Notes: generated by a model not told the origin, from the sequence alone. DNA of 64,000 bases from G965215225 sp965215225 (GCA_965215225.1 OZ244039.1:1860001-1924000), one strand, 5' to 3'; shown: positions 16,738 through 24,650, counted from the stretch's first letter. Numbers and translations: made by a program.

Positions 16738-17109
16738 CTATAAGGAGAAGGAAGAACCACAGCCACAAGTGGTCTTGGCATTGGGGTTGTTTATCACAAA
16801 TCTTGCTCCTTCTAACCCTTCTTCATAGACTACCTCCGCCCCTCTCAAATATTGAATGCTAACCGAATCTACTACAAAAGAGACTCCTTCTTTGACAATC
16901 TGTATATCGTCCTCATTTTTTTGTTTGTCAAAAGCAAAGCCATATTGAAAGCCAGAACAGCCGCCGCCGGTTACAAATACTCTTAGTTGAAAATTGGTAT
17001 CCTTTTCAATCGCCATAAGAGCCTTTGCCTTCCGCACTGCACTGTCTCTGATGATAAGCGGAGTGGCTTGAGGATCAAAGCTTTCCATCTTGTCGTCTGC
17101 TGGTAACAA
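16738..17109 (-). CDS. erpA: Iron-sulfur cluster insertion protein ErpA
   Basis: 123 residues of the HesB/IscA A-type carrier family. The three cluster-binding cysteines are visible: GGGCSGFQYG near residue 54, and CGCGSSF at the C-terminus (Cys near 117 and 119). ErpA hands [4Fe-4S] clusters to respiratory and isoprenoid enzymes in the cytosol. The TTG at 17109 has AGGAA at good spacing, while the ATG at 17088 has none, so the TTG start is preferred. The longer first ~15 residues are typical of gammaproteobacterial ErpA. It precedes yheV in the same direction. Confidence 0.92.
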   Translation of the reverse strand: MLPADDKMESFDPQATPLIIRDSAVRKAKALMAIEKDTNFQLRVFVTGGGCSGFQYGFAFDKQKNEDDIQIVKEGVSFVVDSVSIQYLRGAEVVYEEGLEGARFVINNPNAKTTCGCGSSFSL

Positions 17110-17260
17110 AAATTTTCCTCAATGAATATAAATGGTTTGAAGTATCAATGTTTCTCATTTCTTCTTTCAGTCCCTTCGGTCTATTCGGCATTTTCGGTAT
17201 TAGAGCGCCAATGAGATAGGTCGCCCTGATAGGCATCAGTCTTTGCTGATAGCAAAGTTT
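17110..17260 (-). repeat. Degenerate echo of the nqrM 3' end
   Basis: About 145 bases resemble the following block at 17255-17400: the shared landmarks GAGATAGGTCGCC (17211-17223 and 17346-17358), CGGTCT and ATGGTTTG/GTGGTTTG occur in the same order. The second block contains the real 3' end of nqrM, so this one is a decayed tandem copy downstream of the gene. No frame survives. Confidence 0.55.
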
Positions 17261-17293
17261 CCCTTCATCGAATAGAAGTGGTTTGTCATGTCT

Positions 17294-17494
17294 TTATTTG
17301 GTCTGTTCGGGCTCTTTGGTTTGGTCGGTCTTAGAGGGGCAGCGAGATAGGTCGCCTTGACAGGTCTTACAGACTCCATCTGCTGACAAGCCACCGCATG
17401 ATCCACGTAAGGGAGCTCTGCCATTTATCACTCCTAGTGCCATAAGTCCTATACTAATGACAAAGAATATAAAAACAAATACGAAAATTTCCAC
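17294..17494 (-). CDS. nqrM: NqrM-like Na+-NQR maturation protein
   Basis: 66 residues from a GTG at 17494. One N-terminal membrane helix is followed by MALGVINGR and the family hallmark GSCGGL, then a second Cys group (VCKTC, and a later Cys). NqrM is needed to insert the iron centre between NqrD and NqrE of the Na+-translocating NADH:quinone reductase, so this organism probably has that enzyme, whose operon is not in the window. The frame is open 13 codons further to an ATG at 17533, but that stretch is Leu-rich TTATTG repeat and I judge it non-coding. Its 3' end is echoed downstream. Confidence 0.78.
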   Translation of the reverse strand: MEIFVFVFIFFVISIGLMALGVINGRAPLRGSCGGLSADGVCKTCQGDLSRCPSKTDQTKEPEQTK

Positions 17495-17533
17495 CTTAAT
17501 AACCCTCAATAACCTTAATAACAATAATAACAA

Positions 17534-17965
17534 TAACCCTCAATAACAATAGATAACGAATCAATATCATCAGGCAGCTGCTGCAGCCAAAACTTCTGCT
17601 CTATCTATTTGTTCCCAAGGAAATTCATCTCTGCCGAAATGGCCATAGGCAGCCGTTGGGGCATAGATGGGGCGTTCTAAATCAAGCATTTCAATAATCC
17701 CGCCTGGGCGAAGGTCAAAATGTTGGCGCACCAAATTAGCCAGCTTGTCATCGGGAAGCTTAAACAACAATAAATAACGACAATCAATCAATAACATCAG
17801 GCAGCTGCTGCAGCCAAAACTTCTGCTCTATCTATTTGTTCCCAAGGAAATTCATCTCTGCCGAAATGGCCATAGGCAGCCGTTGGGGCATAGGTGGAGC
17901 ATAGGTGAAGCGTTCTAAATCGAGCATTTCAAATAACCTTCAATAACGAAAATGAATTAATAACA
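17534..17965 (-). repeat. Two tandem copies of the metK 3' end
   Basis: Downstream of metK its last ~190 bases recur at 17570-17760, and its last ~135 at about 17800-17935. Each ends in the same TCAGGCAGCTGCTGCAG (coding ...LAAAAA stop) and is preceded by AATAACGA/CAATCAAT-type linkers. The first holds an open frame of 75 codons (17570-17797) that is simply a metK tail with a random 12-residue start. I treat it as a fragment and not a gene. The sequences are only slightly diverged, so the events are recent or maintained. Confidence 0.85.
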
Positions 17966-19135
17966 TCAGGCAGCTGCTGCAGCCAAAACTTCTGCCCTAT
18001 CTGTTTGTTCCCAAGGAAATTCGTCTCTGCCGAAATGGCCATAGGCTGCCGTTGGGGCATAGATGGGGCGTTCTAGATCGAGCATTTCAATAATCCCGCC
18101 TGGGCGAAGGTCAAAATGTTGACGCACCAATTCAGCCAGCTTGTCATCGGGCAGTTTGCCGGTGCCATAGGTATCAATGCTAATGGAAGTAGGCTCTGCT
18201 CTGCCAATGGCATAGGAAAGCTGTATCTCGCATTTGTTTGCCAGCCCAGCCGCCACTAGATTCTTCGCCACATAACGAGCCGCATAGGCAGCCGATCTAT
18301 CTACCTTGCTGGGATCCTTGCCAGAAAAGCAACCACCTCCATGCCGAGCAGCGCCGCCATAGGTATCCACTATAATCTTGCGGCCGGTCAAACCGCAATC
18401 GCCCTGAGGTCCGCCTATAACAAAGCTGCCAGTCGGATTGATATGGATTTTGATATCGCCCTTATACCAATCTCCCATCACTGGTTTGATAATCTCTTCT
18501 CTGGCTGCTTCTTCAACATCCCCTTCGCGCCCTGGGTCATGCTGAACAGAGAGGACTATGGTATCTACTGCTACGGGGTTTTTATCCTCATCAAAGCGGA
18601 AGGTAATCTGGGATTTGGCATCTGGTCTTAGCCAGTTTAGTTTAGTTCGTCTCAATCTAGCCTGTTGGCGCACTAGCCTATGGGCATAGGTAATTGCTAT
18701 GGGCATAAAGACATCGGTCTCGTCAGTGGCATAGCCGAACATCATACCCTGGTCGCCTGCCCCTATATTCTTCTTATCGCGCTCTACCCCGCGGGCAATG
18801 TCTGGGGATTGTTCGCCTAGAACATTAATCACCGCGCAAGCCTTGTTATCCATCCCATAGTCGTGATTGGTATAGCCCACCTTCTCAATGACCCCTCTGG
18901 CTATCTCTTCTATATTGACATAGCAGTCGGTCTTCACTTCGCCAGCTACCACTACTAGACCGGTTTTGACCAGCACCTCGCATGCGACTCGCGAAGAAGG
19001 GCTAGCTGGATCCTTTTGGCGGGACTTGACATCCTCGCTCAAAATGGCGTCTAAGACCCCATCCGAGATTTGGTCCGCCAGCTTATCTGGATGGCCTTCA
19101 GAGACGGATTCTGAAGTAAATAGTTTATAGCTCAT
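17966..19135 (-). CDS. metK: S-adenosylmethionine synthase
   Basis: 389 residues, the usual length. Family marks run the full length: SEGHPDKLADQISD near residue 10 (ATP and Mg2+ binding), GAGDQGMMFGYA near 128, and the phosphate-binding GGGCFSGKDPSKVDRSAAY near 268 with the conserved catalytic Lys and Arg. It makes SAM from methionine and ATP in the cytosol and so supplies RsmH, TrmJ and the DNA methyltransferases nearby. It follows fba by ~50 bases on the same strand. I see no SAM riboswitch in that gap. Two partial copies of its 3' end follow. Confidence 0.97.
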   Translation of the reverse strand: MSYKLFTSESVSEGHPDKLADQISDGVLDAILSEDVKSRQKDPASPSSRVACEVLVKTGLVVVAGEVKTDCYVNIEEIARGVIEKVGYTNHDYGMDNKACAVINVLGEQSPDIARGVERDKKNIGAGDQGMMFGYATDETDVFMPIAITYAHRLVRQQARLRRTKLNWLRPDAKSQITFRFDEDKNPVAVDTIVLSVQHDPGREGDVEEAAREEIIKPVMGDWYKGDIKIHINPTGSFVIGGPQGDCGLTGRKIIVDTYGGAARHGGGCFSGKDPSKVDRSAAYAARYVAKNLVAAGLANKCEIQLSYAIGRAEPTSISIDTYGTGKLPDDKLAELVRQHFDLRPGGIIEMLDLERPIYAPTAAYGHFGRDEFPWEQTDRAEVLAAAAA

Positions 19136-19184
19136 AGCTCACAGCGCCCTAAGTAGCCTTAATTAGCCTTAATTAGCATTAACA

Positions 19185-20255
19185 TTAACCAACATTAACC
19201 TTTGCCGCCAAAGAGCCGCTTTGATATTTTGCTGCCATCACTTCTAATCCCAGGGGTTTTATCTTTTCAGCCCAGCCAGCAGTGCCAAATGCTTCTAAAC
19301 GAGCCTTGACTATGTCTTTCATTGCTGTGATAGTTTGACTGAGATATTTGCGAGGGTCAAATGCGCTCTTGTTTTGGGCAAGGAAACGGCGCAGAGTTCC
19401 AGTAACCGCGAGCCGTAAATCTGTATCTATATTAACCTTCCGCACTCCGTGGCGAATGCCCTCTTGAATTTCCTCAACTGGCACGCCATAGGTCTCACGG
19501 ATTTCGCCACCGAACTCATTGATCACCTCTAACCATTCTTGCGGCACACTGGATGAACCATGCATAACTAGGTGAGTATTGGGAAGTCGTTGGTGAATCT
19601 CCTTAATTCGTTGAATAGAGAGCACCTCGCCAGTAGGAGGACGAGAGAACTTATAGGCGCCGTGACTAGTTCCTATGGCGATAGCCAGAGCATCTACACC
19701 AGTCTGGCGGACGAACTCGGCGGCTTCTTCTGGGTCGGTTAGCATTTGTTCACGGGTCAGCTTTCCTTCCGCCCCATGACCGTCTTCCTTATCCGCAACA
19801 CCGGTTTCTAAGGAACCTAAGCAACCTAGCTCTCCCTCAACTGAGACGCCACCAGCATGTGCCATCTCCACTACCCTGCTGGTGACCGATTGGTTGTAAT
19901 CAAAGTTGGCTGGTGTCTTCATATCCTCATGGAGCGAGCCATCCATCATTACTGAAGTAAAGCCTAGTTGGATAGACCTTTGGCAGACAGCTGGGGAGGC
20001 GCCATGGTCTTGATGCATACACAGGGGAATATGAGGAAATTCCTCCGCTGCAGCTAAGATAAGATGACGAAGAAAAGGCGAGCCAGCATATTTGCGGGCG
20101 CCTGCCGATGCCTGCACTATTACAGGACTGGATACCTCGGCTGCTCCCTCCATAATAGCGCGCATCTGTTCCATATTATTAACATTGAAAGCAGGCACGC
20201 CATAATCGTTTTCAGCCGCATGGTCAAGTAGTTGTCTGAGTGTGATAAGAGCCAT
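19185..20255 (-). CDS. fba: Fructose-bisphosphate aldolase, class II
   Basis: 356 residues of the CbbA-like class II type. Zinc ligands and the substrate loop are visible: MHQDHG near residue 81, the GELGCLGS segment with its Glu, GTSHGAYK near 211 and VMHGSSSV near 247, then VRKVNIDTDLR. It splits or forms fructose-1,6-bisphosphate in glycolysis and gluconeogenesis, matching eno elsewhere in the window. It starts 22 bases after pyrX and probably shares its transcript. Its 3' end (GTTAATGTTG) is immediately repeated after the stop in a short AT-rich string leading to metK. Confidence 0.96.
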   Translation of the reverse strand: MALITLRQLLDHAAENDYGVPAFNVNNMEQMRAIMEGAAEVSSPVIVQASAGARKYAGSPFLRHLILAAAEEFPHIPLCMHQDHGASPAVCQRSIQLGFTSVMMDGSLHEDMKTPANFDYNQSVTSRVVEMAHAGGVSVEGELGCLGSLETGVADKEDGHGAEGKLTREQMLTDPEEAAEFVRQTGVDALAIAIGTSHGAYKFSRPPTGEVLSIQRIKEIHQRLPNTHLVMHGSSSVPQEWLEVINEFGGEIRETYGVPVEEIQEGIRHGVRKVNIDTDLRLAVTGTLRRFLAQNKSAFDPRKYLSQTITAMKDIVKARLEAFGTAGWAEKIKPLGLEVMAAKYQSGSLAAKVNVG

Positions 20256-20277
20256 ATTTTTGTCAGTTAGATTATTA

Positions 20278-21528
20278 CTATATTATATACTCATCTTGAT
20301 AAGTTATCTCCCCTTGATTCATAGTTAATAAGACCTTGCCAGTAAGCTGGCGACCTATTAGGGGAGTATTGGCAGCCAAATAAGAATCTCTAGTCAGAGT
20401 CCATTGCCTATCCTTATCAAAAACGCAAATGCAAGCAGGCGCCCCTACTCGTAAAGAGCCGCAGTCGAGTCCAAGAAGCTCAGCTGGATTGCTGGTAAAC
20501 ATAGCAATGAGCTGTTGTAAGCCGACAACCTCTTTTTGAACCAGACTTAGAGCCAGGGGCAAGAAGAGCGCCCGAATCGCCATGCCAGGACGAGCATATT
20601 CAATAGGCACCATAAGGTCATCTCTCAATAGGCTAAGATGGAGGCTGCTGAGCCCTCTAATGAAAGGATATTGCTGGATCTTCTTATAAAGAATCTGTTG
20701 TTGTTCGCTTGAACCCAAAGGAGGATCTATGTAATAGACAGGGTCATACTCGGCAATATCCGCTGCATTGAATACTAGGTGGGGCAAAGACATATCCGCA
20801 CTGGGTGGTGTTCCCGACCCAGCCAAGATCTTAAGGCTATCAACCCGACTGATAGCGGAGAAGTGGGCTCGGACCTCGGCTTCTCTAATCAGCATAAGGT
20901 GGCGATGGATGGCAATGGTTTCAGCCAGCCCCAGGACCTCTGCCAATCCTGTCTGCCAAGCAACCTCATTGTCTGCTACATAGCCTTCACCCAAATACTT
21001 ATCCCTTGGCGAGACGATTAACAGGCTATCAATAGAACTAAGATACTTATAGCAATTAAGCAGGATGCGGGTATTGTCTAGATCGATTCTACCCAAGCCA
21101 AAGGCAATCGCTCCCGCCTGTTTCAACTTTGCTAGCTGCGACATTGTCTCTTCTTTAAGATCATGAGTCAAGCCAGCTATTGGCAAGAGGCGAACCTGCT
21201 TACTCTGTTGGCTTAGCCACAAGATACTTGCGACACTATCCAAGGGTTGCTGGGGTTTTGGAGCACAAAGAAGATGAGAGAACCCGCCAGCGGCAGCTTC
21301 TTGTTGCTCCATTAATAGCAACTCCTTATCACGCGAGACAAAGCCAAACATATCAATGAAAGCTGGGGTTATACAAGCATTGCCAAAATCTAGCTCTCGA
21401 GCTGCGCTGTCAGGAGACTCCTCTTCTGCCTCAAGTAATCTAGCTATGATCCCATCCTTTATATAGACCCCTCCCTGTTGGTCTAGGTCACCGGCCAGTA
21501 AGCGCCCTCGCAAGACAAAATCAGTCAT
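20278..21528 (-). CDS. pyrX: Inactive dihydroorotase-like protein (PyrX/PyrC')
   Basis: 416 residues with the amidohydrolase fold of dihydroorotase, but without the metal site: where active enzymes have a DxHxH motif this one reads PAFIDMFGFVSRD, and other metal His residues are not in place. In Pseudomonas and relatives such a non-catalytic PyrC' assembles with PyrB into a dodecameric aspartate transcarbamoylase. Its position just after pyrB supports the same structural role. The ATG at 21528 overlaps the TGA of a short frame made from copies of its own 5' end (21525-21882). A separate active dihydroorotase must be encoded elsewhere. Confidence 0.88.
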   Translation of the reverse strand: MTDFVLRGRLLAGDLDQQGGVYIKDGIIARLLEAEEESPDSAARELDFGNACITPAFIDMFGFVSRDKELLLMEQQEAAAGGFSHLLCAPKPQQPLDSVASILWLSQQSKQVRLLPIAGLTHDLKEETMSQLAKLKQAGAIAFGLGRIDLDNTRILLNCYKYLSSIDSLLIVSPRDKYLGEGYVADNEVAWQTGLAEVLGLAETIAIHRHLMLIREAEVRAHFSAISRVDSLKILAGSGTPPSADMSLPHLVFNAADIAEYDPVYYIDPPLGSSEQQQILYKKIQQYPFIRGLSSLHLSLLRDDLMVPIEYARPGMAIRALFLPLALSLVQKEVVGLQQLIAMFTSNPAELLGLDCGSLRVGAPACICVFDKDRQWTLTRDSYLAANTPLIGRQLTGKVLLTMNQGEITYQDEYII

Positions 21529-21614
21529 TCCATATCTCCTATATAGACACAGACCTCTCCTTGTTGGTCTAAATCACCAGTCAGTAAGCGCCCTCGCAAG
21601 ACAAAATCAGTCAT
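21525..21614 (-). CDS. 29-codon mini-frame copied from the pyrX start
   Basis: Begins MTDFVLRGRLLTGDL, nearly identical to PyrX residues 1-15, then DQQGEVCVYIGDME and stop. Its TGA overlaps the ATG of pyrX and its ATG overlaps the stop of the preceding mini-frame. It is probably a by-product of tandem duplication that keeps translation coupled from pyrB to pyrX. Confidence 0.5.
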   Translation of the reverse strand: MTDFVLRGRLLTGDLDQQGEVCVYIGDME

Positions 21615-21811
21615 TCCATATCTCCTATATAGACACAGACCTCTCCTTGTTGGTCTGAATCGCTCAGTAAGAAAGAACGCTTGCGACCTATATAGACACA
21701 GACCTCTCCTTGTTGGTCTGAATCGCTCAGTAAGAAAGAGCGCTTGCGACCTATATAGACACAGACCCCTCCCTGTTGGTTTAGGTCACCAGTCAATACA
21801 AAATCAGTCAT
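21611..21811 (-). CDS. 66-codon mini-frame of repeated pyrX start segments
   Basis: Starts MTDFVLTGDLNQQGG and then carries repeats of the form DQQGEVCVYIG joined by RKRSFLLSDS, ending GDME. At the DNA level it is three copies of a ~60-70 base unit containing TATATAGACACAGACC. It has ATGA overlaps at both ends. It matches nothing but PyrX's own N-terminus and I assign no function. Confidence 0.5.
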   Translation of the reverse strand: MTDFVLTGDLNQQGGVCVYIGRKRSFLLSDSDQQGEVCVYIGRKRSFLLSDSDQQGEVCVYIGDME

Positions 21812-21882
21812 TCCATATCTCCTATATAGACACAGACCCCTCCCTGTTGGTCTAGGTCACCAGTCAGCACAAAATCAATCAT
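21808..21882 (-). CDS. 24-codon mini-frame overlapping the pyrB stop
   Basis: The ATG at 21882 lies inside the last codons of pyrB (whose TGA is at 21877-21875) and starts MIDFVLTGDLDQQGG, a slightly changed copy of the PyrX start. This is probably the original position of the pyrX start before its 5' end was multiplied. It ends in ATGA overlap with the next mini-frame. Confidence 0.5.
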   Translation of the reverse strand: MIDFVLTGDLDQQGGVCVYIGDME

Positions 21883-22825
21883 TCCATACCTCAGAACGCG
21901 ACTGCTCATTCAAGAGAGAGAGAAAAATAGCCATACGGGCATAGACGCCATATTCAACCTGCTTGAATATTAGCGAACGGCTACTATCCGCAACCCGCGA
22001 ACTGATTTCCAGCCCACGATTAAAAGGACCTGGGTGCATAACCAGCACCTGAGGGTCTGCCAATCTCAATCTCTTGCGCGACAAACCATAGAGACTATAA
22101 AATTCCCGCCCTGGCGGCAGATAGACCGATTCCATTCTTTCAAATTGTAGCCTCAACATAATGATTACATTGGCATCCCTTATACCCTCATCCATATCAT
22201 TGGAGATATAGATTCGGTGGTTTAGCAAAGAATCTGGCAAGAGGGTTTTAGGACCTATGAGAGTAAGCGAATTAAAATCCAACTTCTGCAGCGCGAAGAT
22301 AAAGGACCTTGCCACACGCGAATGGAGTAAATCGCCAACCACCGCTATTTTTAGTCGGCTAAGAGGGCCTAGGTGCAGTCTAATGGTTAGCAGGTCTAAC
22401 AGAGTCTGGCTGGGATGCTCATGATTGCCATCGCCAGCGTTAACTATTGGGCAGTCAACCTTGGCTGCTAGCTGGTGGGGCATGCCGGCTGCTGGATGGC
22501 GTAACACAAACAGGTCGGTCTGCATTGCTTGGAGGGTGAGGAAGGTATCCAAGACCGTCTCTCCTTTTCTTTCCGATGAAATATTTGGCGTCAAGTCAAG
22601 CACATTCGCCCCTAGGTGTTGAGCTGCCTTAATGAAGCTGGCGCGAGTTCGGGTGCTGGGTTCATAGAAAAGATTAACAACAGTTTTTCCCTCAAGCTCG
22701 CCATGATAACGAGACGGCTTAGCCACAATCTTCTCCGCCAGACTAAGCAGATTCTCCAGCTGAACAGGACTCATAGCTGCTATGCCCAGCAGGTCTCTTT
22801 TGCTATGGTTGGGTGAAATTGTCAT
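21875..22825 (-). CDS. pyrB: Aspartate carbamoyltransferase catalytic subunit
   Basis: 316 residues. Carbamoyl-phosphate binding STRTRASF near residue 58, the GDGNHEHPSQTLLD segment near 131, and the aspartate-domain HPGPFNRGLE near 268 are all present. It catalyses the first committed step of pyrimidine synthesis and here probably forms a complex with PyrX. The ATG at 22825 overlaps the ruvX stop (ATGA). The order bamD-ruvX-pyrB-pyrX resembles pseudomonads but lacks pyrR. No regulatory-subunit gene (pyrI) is present. Confidence 0.96.
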   Translation of the reverse strand: MTISPNHSKRDLLGIAAMSPVQLENLLSLAEKIVAKPSRYHGELEGKTVVNLFYEPSTRTRASFIKAAQHLGANVLDLTPNISSERKGETVLDTFLTLQAMQTDLFVLRHPAAGMPHQLAAKVDCPIVNAGDGNHEHPSQTLLDLLTIRLHLGPLSRLKIAVVGDLLHSRVARSFIFALQKLDFNSLTLIGPKTLLPDSLLNHRIYISNDMDEGIRDANVIIMLRLQFERMESVYLPPGREFYSLYGLSRKRLRLADPQVLVMHPGPFNRGLEISSRVADSSRSLIFKQVEYGVYARMAIFLSLLNEQSRSEVWND

Positions 22826-23439
22826 AATGTCTGGTCAAGAGCTGCGGGACTGGCAGGAGGCTGCTTCTGAAAGGAATCGGCTAACCAGTCATTCAAGAGG
22901 GCCTGGGCAACCAGGCTATCTATATGTCCCTTATGTCCCCTATGTTCCCTATGTTCCCCATATCCCCTATGTCCCCTATATTCCTTGCCATATCCCCCGC
23001 GTCTCTTATATTTCTCGCCATATTCTTTGCCGTGTTCTTTGCCATATTCTTTGCCATATTTCTCGCCATATTCCTTGCCATATTCCCTGCCGTGTTCCCT
23101 ATCATATTTTTTCTCTTTGTCTTTAATAACCCTGCTGCTGAGGCGTTCATCTATGAAGAAGCAGGGCTTATGATAGCGCCTGGTCAGATAGGAGGCAAAG
23201 GAGCGAACTCGCTTAGCAATGTTGATAGGGCCTTGGGTTTCTGGCTCAGCTGGCAGACCCAAGACAAAGCCAGCTGGCTGCCAATCCTCTACCAGCCTAT
23301 CCAGCTGCTCAGAATGGGGTCTGCCATTTTTAACTAGCAAGATGCTTAGGGCAGTCGCGCTTCGGCTGACTGTCTGCCCAACTGCAACACCCATTCTACG
23401 GATGCCATAGTCAAAGGCAAGGTAGGTATTAGCCGTCAT
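22822..23439 (-). CDS. ruvX: Putative pre-16S rRNA nuclease YqgF/RuvX with repeat insert
   Basis: 205 residues against the usual ~140. The RNase-H-fold marks are present: LAFDYGIRRMGVAVG (Asp10), LGLPAEPE near 60, IDERLSS (Glu98) and HIDSLVAQALL (Asp174). Between residues ~107 and 172 the normal short loop is replaced by ~65 residues of Tyr/Gly/Lys/Glu/His repeats (YGKEYGEKYGKE type). The insert falls in the flexible segment between catalytic motifs, so activity may survive. The family matures the 5' end of 16S rRNA. It overlaps bamD (TGATG) and pyrB (ATGA). Confidence 0.9.
   Translation of the reverse strand: MTANTYLAFDYGIRRMGVAVGQTVSRSATALSILLVKNGRPHSEQLDRLVEDWQPAGFVLGLPAEPETQGPINIAKRVRSFASYLTRRYHKPCFFIDERLSSRVIKDKEKKYDREHGREYGKEYGEKYGKEYGKEHGKEYGEKYKRRGGYGKEYRGHRGYGEHREHRGHKGHIDSLVAQALLNDWLADSFQKQPPASPAALDQTL
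22924..23121 (-). repeat. In-frame tandem repeat inside ruvX
   Basis: About 200 bases built from 12- to 15-base units (plus strand: TTGCCATATTC, GCCATATTTCTCG, CCCCTATGTTCC variants). They keep the ruvX frame open on the minus strand and encode the YGKEYGEKYGKE and GHRGYGEHREH blocks. Unit length is a multiple of three throughout, as expected if only in-frame expansions survive in a needed gene. Confidence 0.8.
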
Positions 23440-24182
23440 CAGATATTCAACCCCGCATAGTCTGGAAAGGACTGGCGCAAGAGTTGGCGAATGGCTTCTG
23501 CCTGTGCCGTCATCCCCAAGCTATCATAGGAATTCACCATCAGGGCCAATGCGTCGGCTACGGCGGGGGTATGAGGAAAATTATGCAAAACATAGATGCC
23601 TCGTTTTAGCGCAGCCAAGTAGGCTTCCTTTTGGTAATAGAACTTCCCCGCTTCCACCTCATCAGCAGCCAGCAGATTGCGGGCATGGCGCATATGAGCA
23701 TAGCTTTCCGCCACATAGCGGCTGGTTGGGAATAGTTCTATCAAGCGGCGAAAAGTATCATAGGAATTCTTCAAATTATCCAGTGTCCTCCTATCAAATC
23801 TATCAAGCAGAATAGCACCCTCAGCATAGTAGGATCTCCCTATCATAAAATAGGCAAAGTCCCGCTGTTCAGAATCTGGATAAGAACTGATAAAATCCTC
23901 TGCTTCTGCAATCGCCTCCTCATAATCGCCAAAACCATAATAAGCACTAATAATTTCTAACTTGCTTTGTGAATTATAGGGGCTAAGAGGATAGAGTAGT
24001 CCTATTTGGCGAAACTCCTCTATCGCGCTTTGATAGTTGGCAGTATTCATAAACCCCATCCCTCTCTCATAGTATTCCTCTCCTTCAAGGACAACATCTG
24101 GAGTGCTGGCACAGCCTATGAGGAGGGCTATGACAAGGCTGTAAGCAGCCAAGAAAACAGGTCTGAATAGGCTCAACAGCAT
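23439..24182 (-). CDS. bamD: Outer membrane assembly lipoprotein BamD
   Basis: About 247 residues: a signal peptide with lipobox (ALLIGC, Cys near 24), then TPR-like helices as in BamD/ComL (GMGFMNTANYQSAIEEF, YYGFGDYEEAIAEAE, FPTSRYVAESYAHM, YLAALKRGIYVLHNFP). It anchors to the inner leaflet of the outer membrane and works with BamA to insert beta-barrels. The ATG at 24182 is preferred over the in-frame TTG two codons earlier. Its stop shares a base with the ruvX start. Confidence 0.94.
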   Translation of the reverse strand: MLLSLFRPVFLAAYSLVIALLIGCASTPDVVLEGEEYYERGMGFMNTANYQSAIEEFRQIGLLYPLSPYNSQSKLEIISAYYGFGDYEEAIAEAEDFISSYPDSEQRDFAYFMIGRSYYAEGAILLDRFDRRTLDNLKNSYDTFRRLIELFPTSRYVAESYAHMRHARNLLAADEVEAGKFYYQKEAYLAALKRGIYVLHNFPHTPAVADALALMVNSYDSLGMTAQAEAIRQLLRQSFPDYAGLNI

Positions 24183-24245
24183 CGGCAAAGGCTCATTAGG
24201 CTATTAATCATAGTTATGGAACGGAGTCATTATGCTATTGTATAT

Positions 24246-24458
24246 TCACCAGAGCTTTAGTTTGATAATTAATTGAAAAAGCAGACTTAACAGCAGGCTA
24301 ATTAATATCATGGTGGTAATAGGAAAATAGAGTTTGAAGTTCTCTCGCTCAATCACAATGTCGCCCGGCAACCTCCCCCAAGGAAATTTCATCAGCCAAG
24401 GATAAAAGACATAAAGTAAAACGAAGAATATAGCTAGATACAAGAAGAGCTTTTGCAT
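24246..24458 (-). CDS. DUF2905 family membrane protein
   Basis: 70 residues with two membrane helices and the family signature between them: PWGRLPGDIVIERENFKLYF followed by the start of the second helix. DUF2905 proteins are small conserved inner-membrane proteins of unknown role. It lies 63 bases upstream of bamD on the same strand and may start that transcript. The divergent mmsA promoter region lies on its other side. Confidence 0.85.
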   Translation of the reverse strand: MQKLFLYLAIFFVLLYVFYPWLMKFPWGRLPGDIVIERENFKLYFPITTMILISLLLSLLFQLIIKLKLW

Positions 24459-24495
24459 ATCCTTATTCTATCTCAAAGCAAAAAGCTCTATTGGT

Positions 24496-24518
24496 AAAAT
24501 ATTCCCTGGGAATATTTT
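24496..24518. promoter_or_regulatory. Perfect palindrome in the divergent intergenic region
   Basis: AAAATATTCCC (24496-24506) and GGGAATATTTT (24508-24518) flank a single T. The near-perfect symmetry with a one-base centre looks like a dimeric repressor or activator site, placed 38 bases before the DUF2905 start and ~130 before mmsA. It could instead be a hairpin; no T-run follows on either strand. Confidence 0.4.
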
Positions 24519-24601
24519 GCCCATAGATGATAACTAGAAATGACCGCATCTAGGCGGCGAAATTAATCGCTAAATAAACGAAATACTAGTAAGATTTTTC
24601 C

Positions 24602-24648
24602 TATAATTTAAAGAGAATTTTTATATTAGAACAACTAGGAGAAAGCTA
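24602..24648 (+). promoter_or_regulatory. mmsA promoter -10 and ribosome site
   Basis: TATAAT at 24602-24607 and AGGAG at about 24637-24641 before the ATG at 24651. No convincing -35 is seen. Confidence 0.5.
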
Positions 24649-24650
24649 TT

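Noticed and set aside
17570..17797. 75-codon minus-strand frame downstream of metK
   Set aside because: It is a copy of the metK tail with an unrelated short start; it lacks the catalytic domains and is better described as a 3'-end echo.
19136..19184. SAM riboswitch upstream of metK
   Set aside because: The gap is only ~50 bases of simple AT repeats from the fba 3' end; no conserved SAM-riboswitch core is seen.
22924..23337. Plus-strand frames with Phe/Ile/Ala or Pro/Tyr/His repeats opposite ruvX
   Set aside because: Shadows of the in-frame ruvX repeat; the minus strand carries the catalytic motifs on both sides of the repeat.
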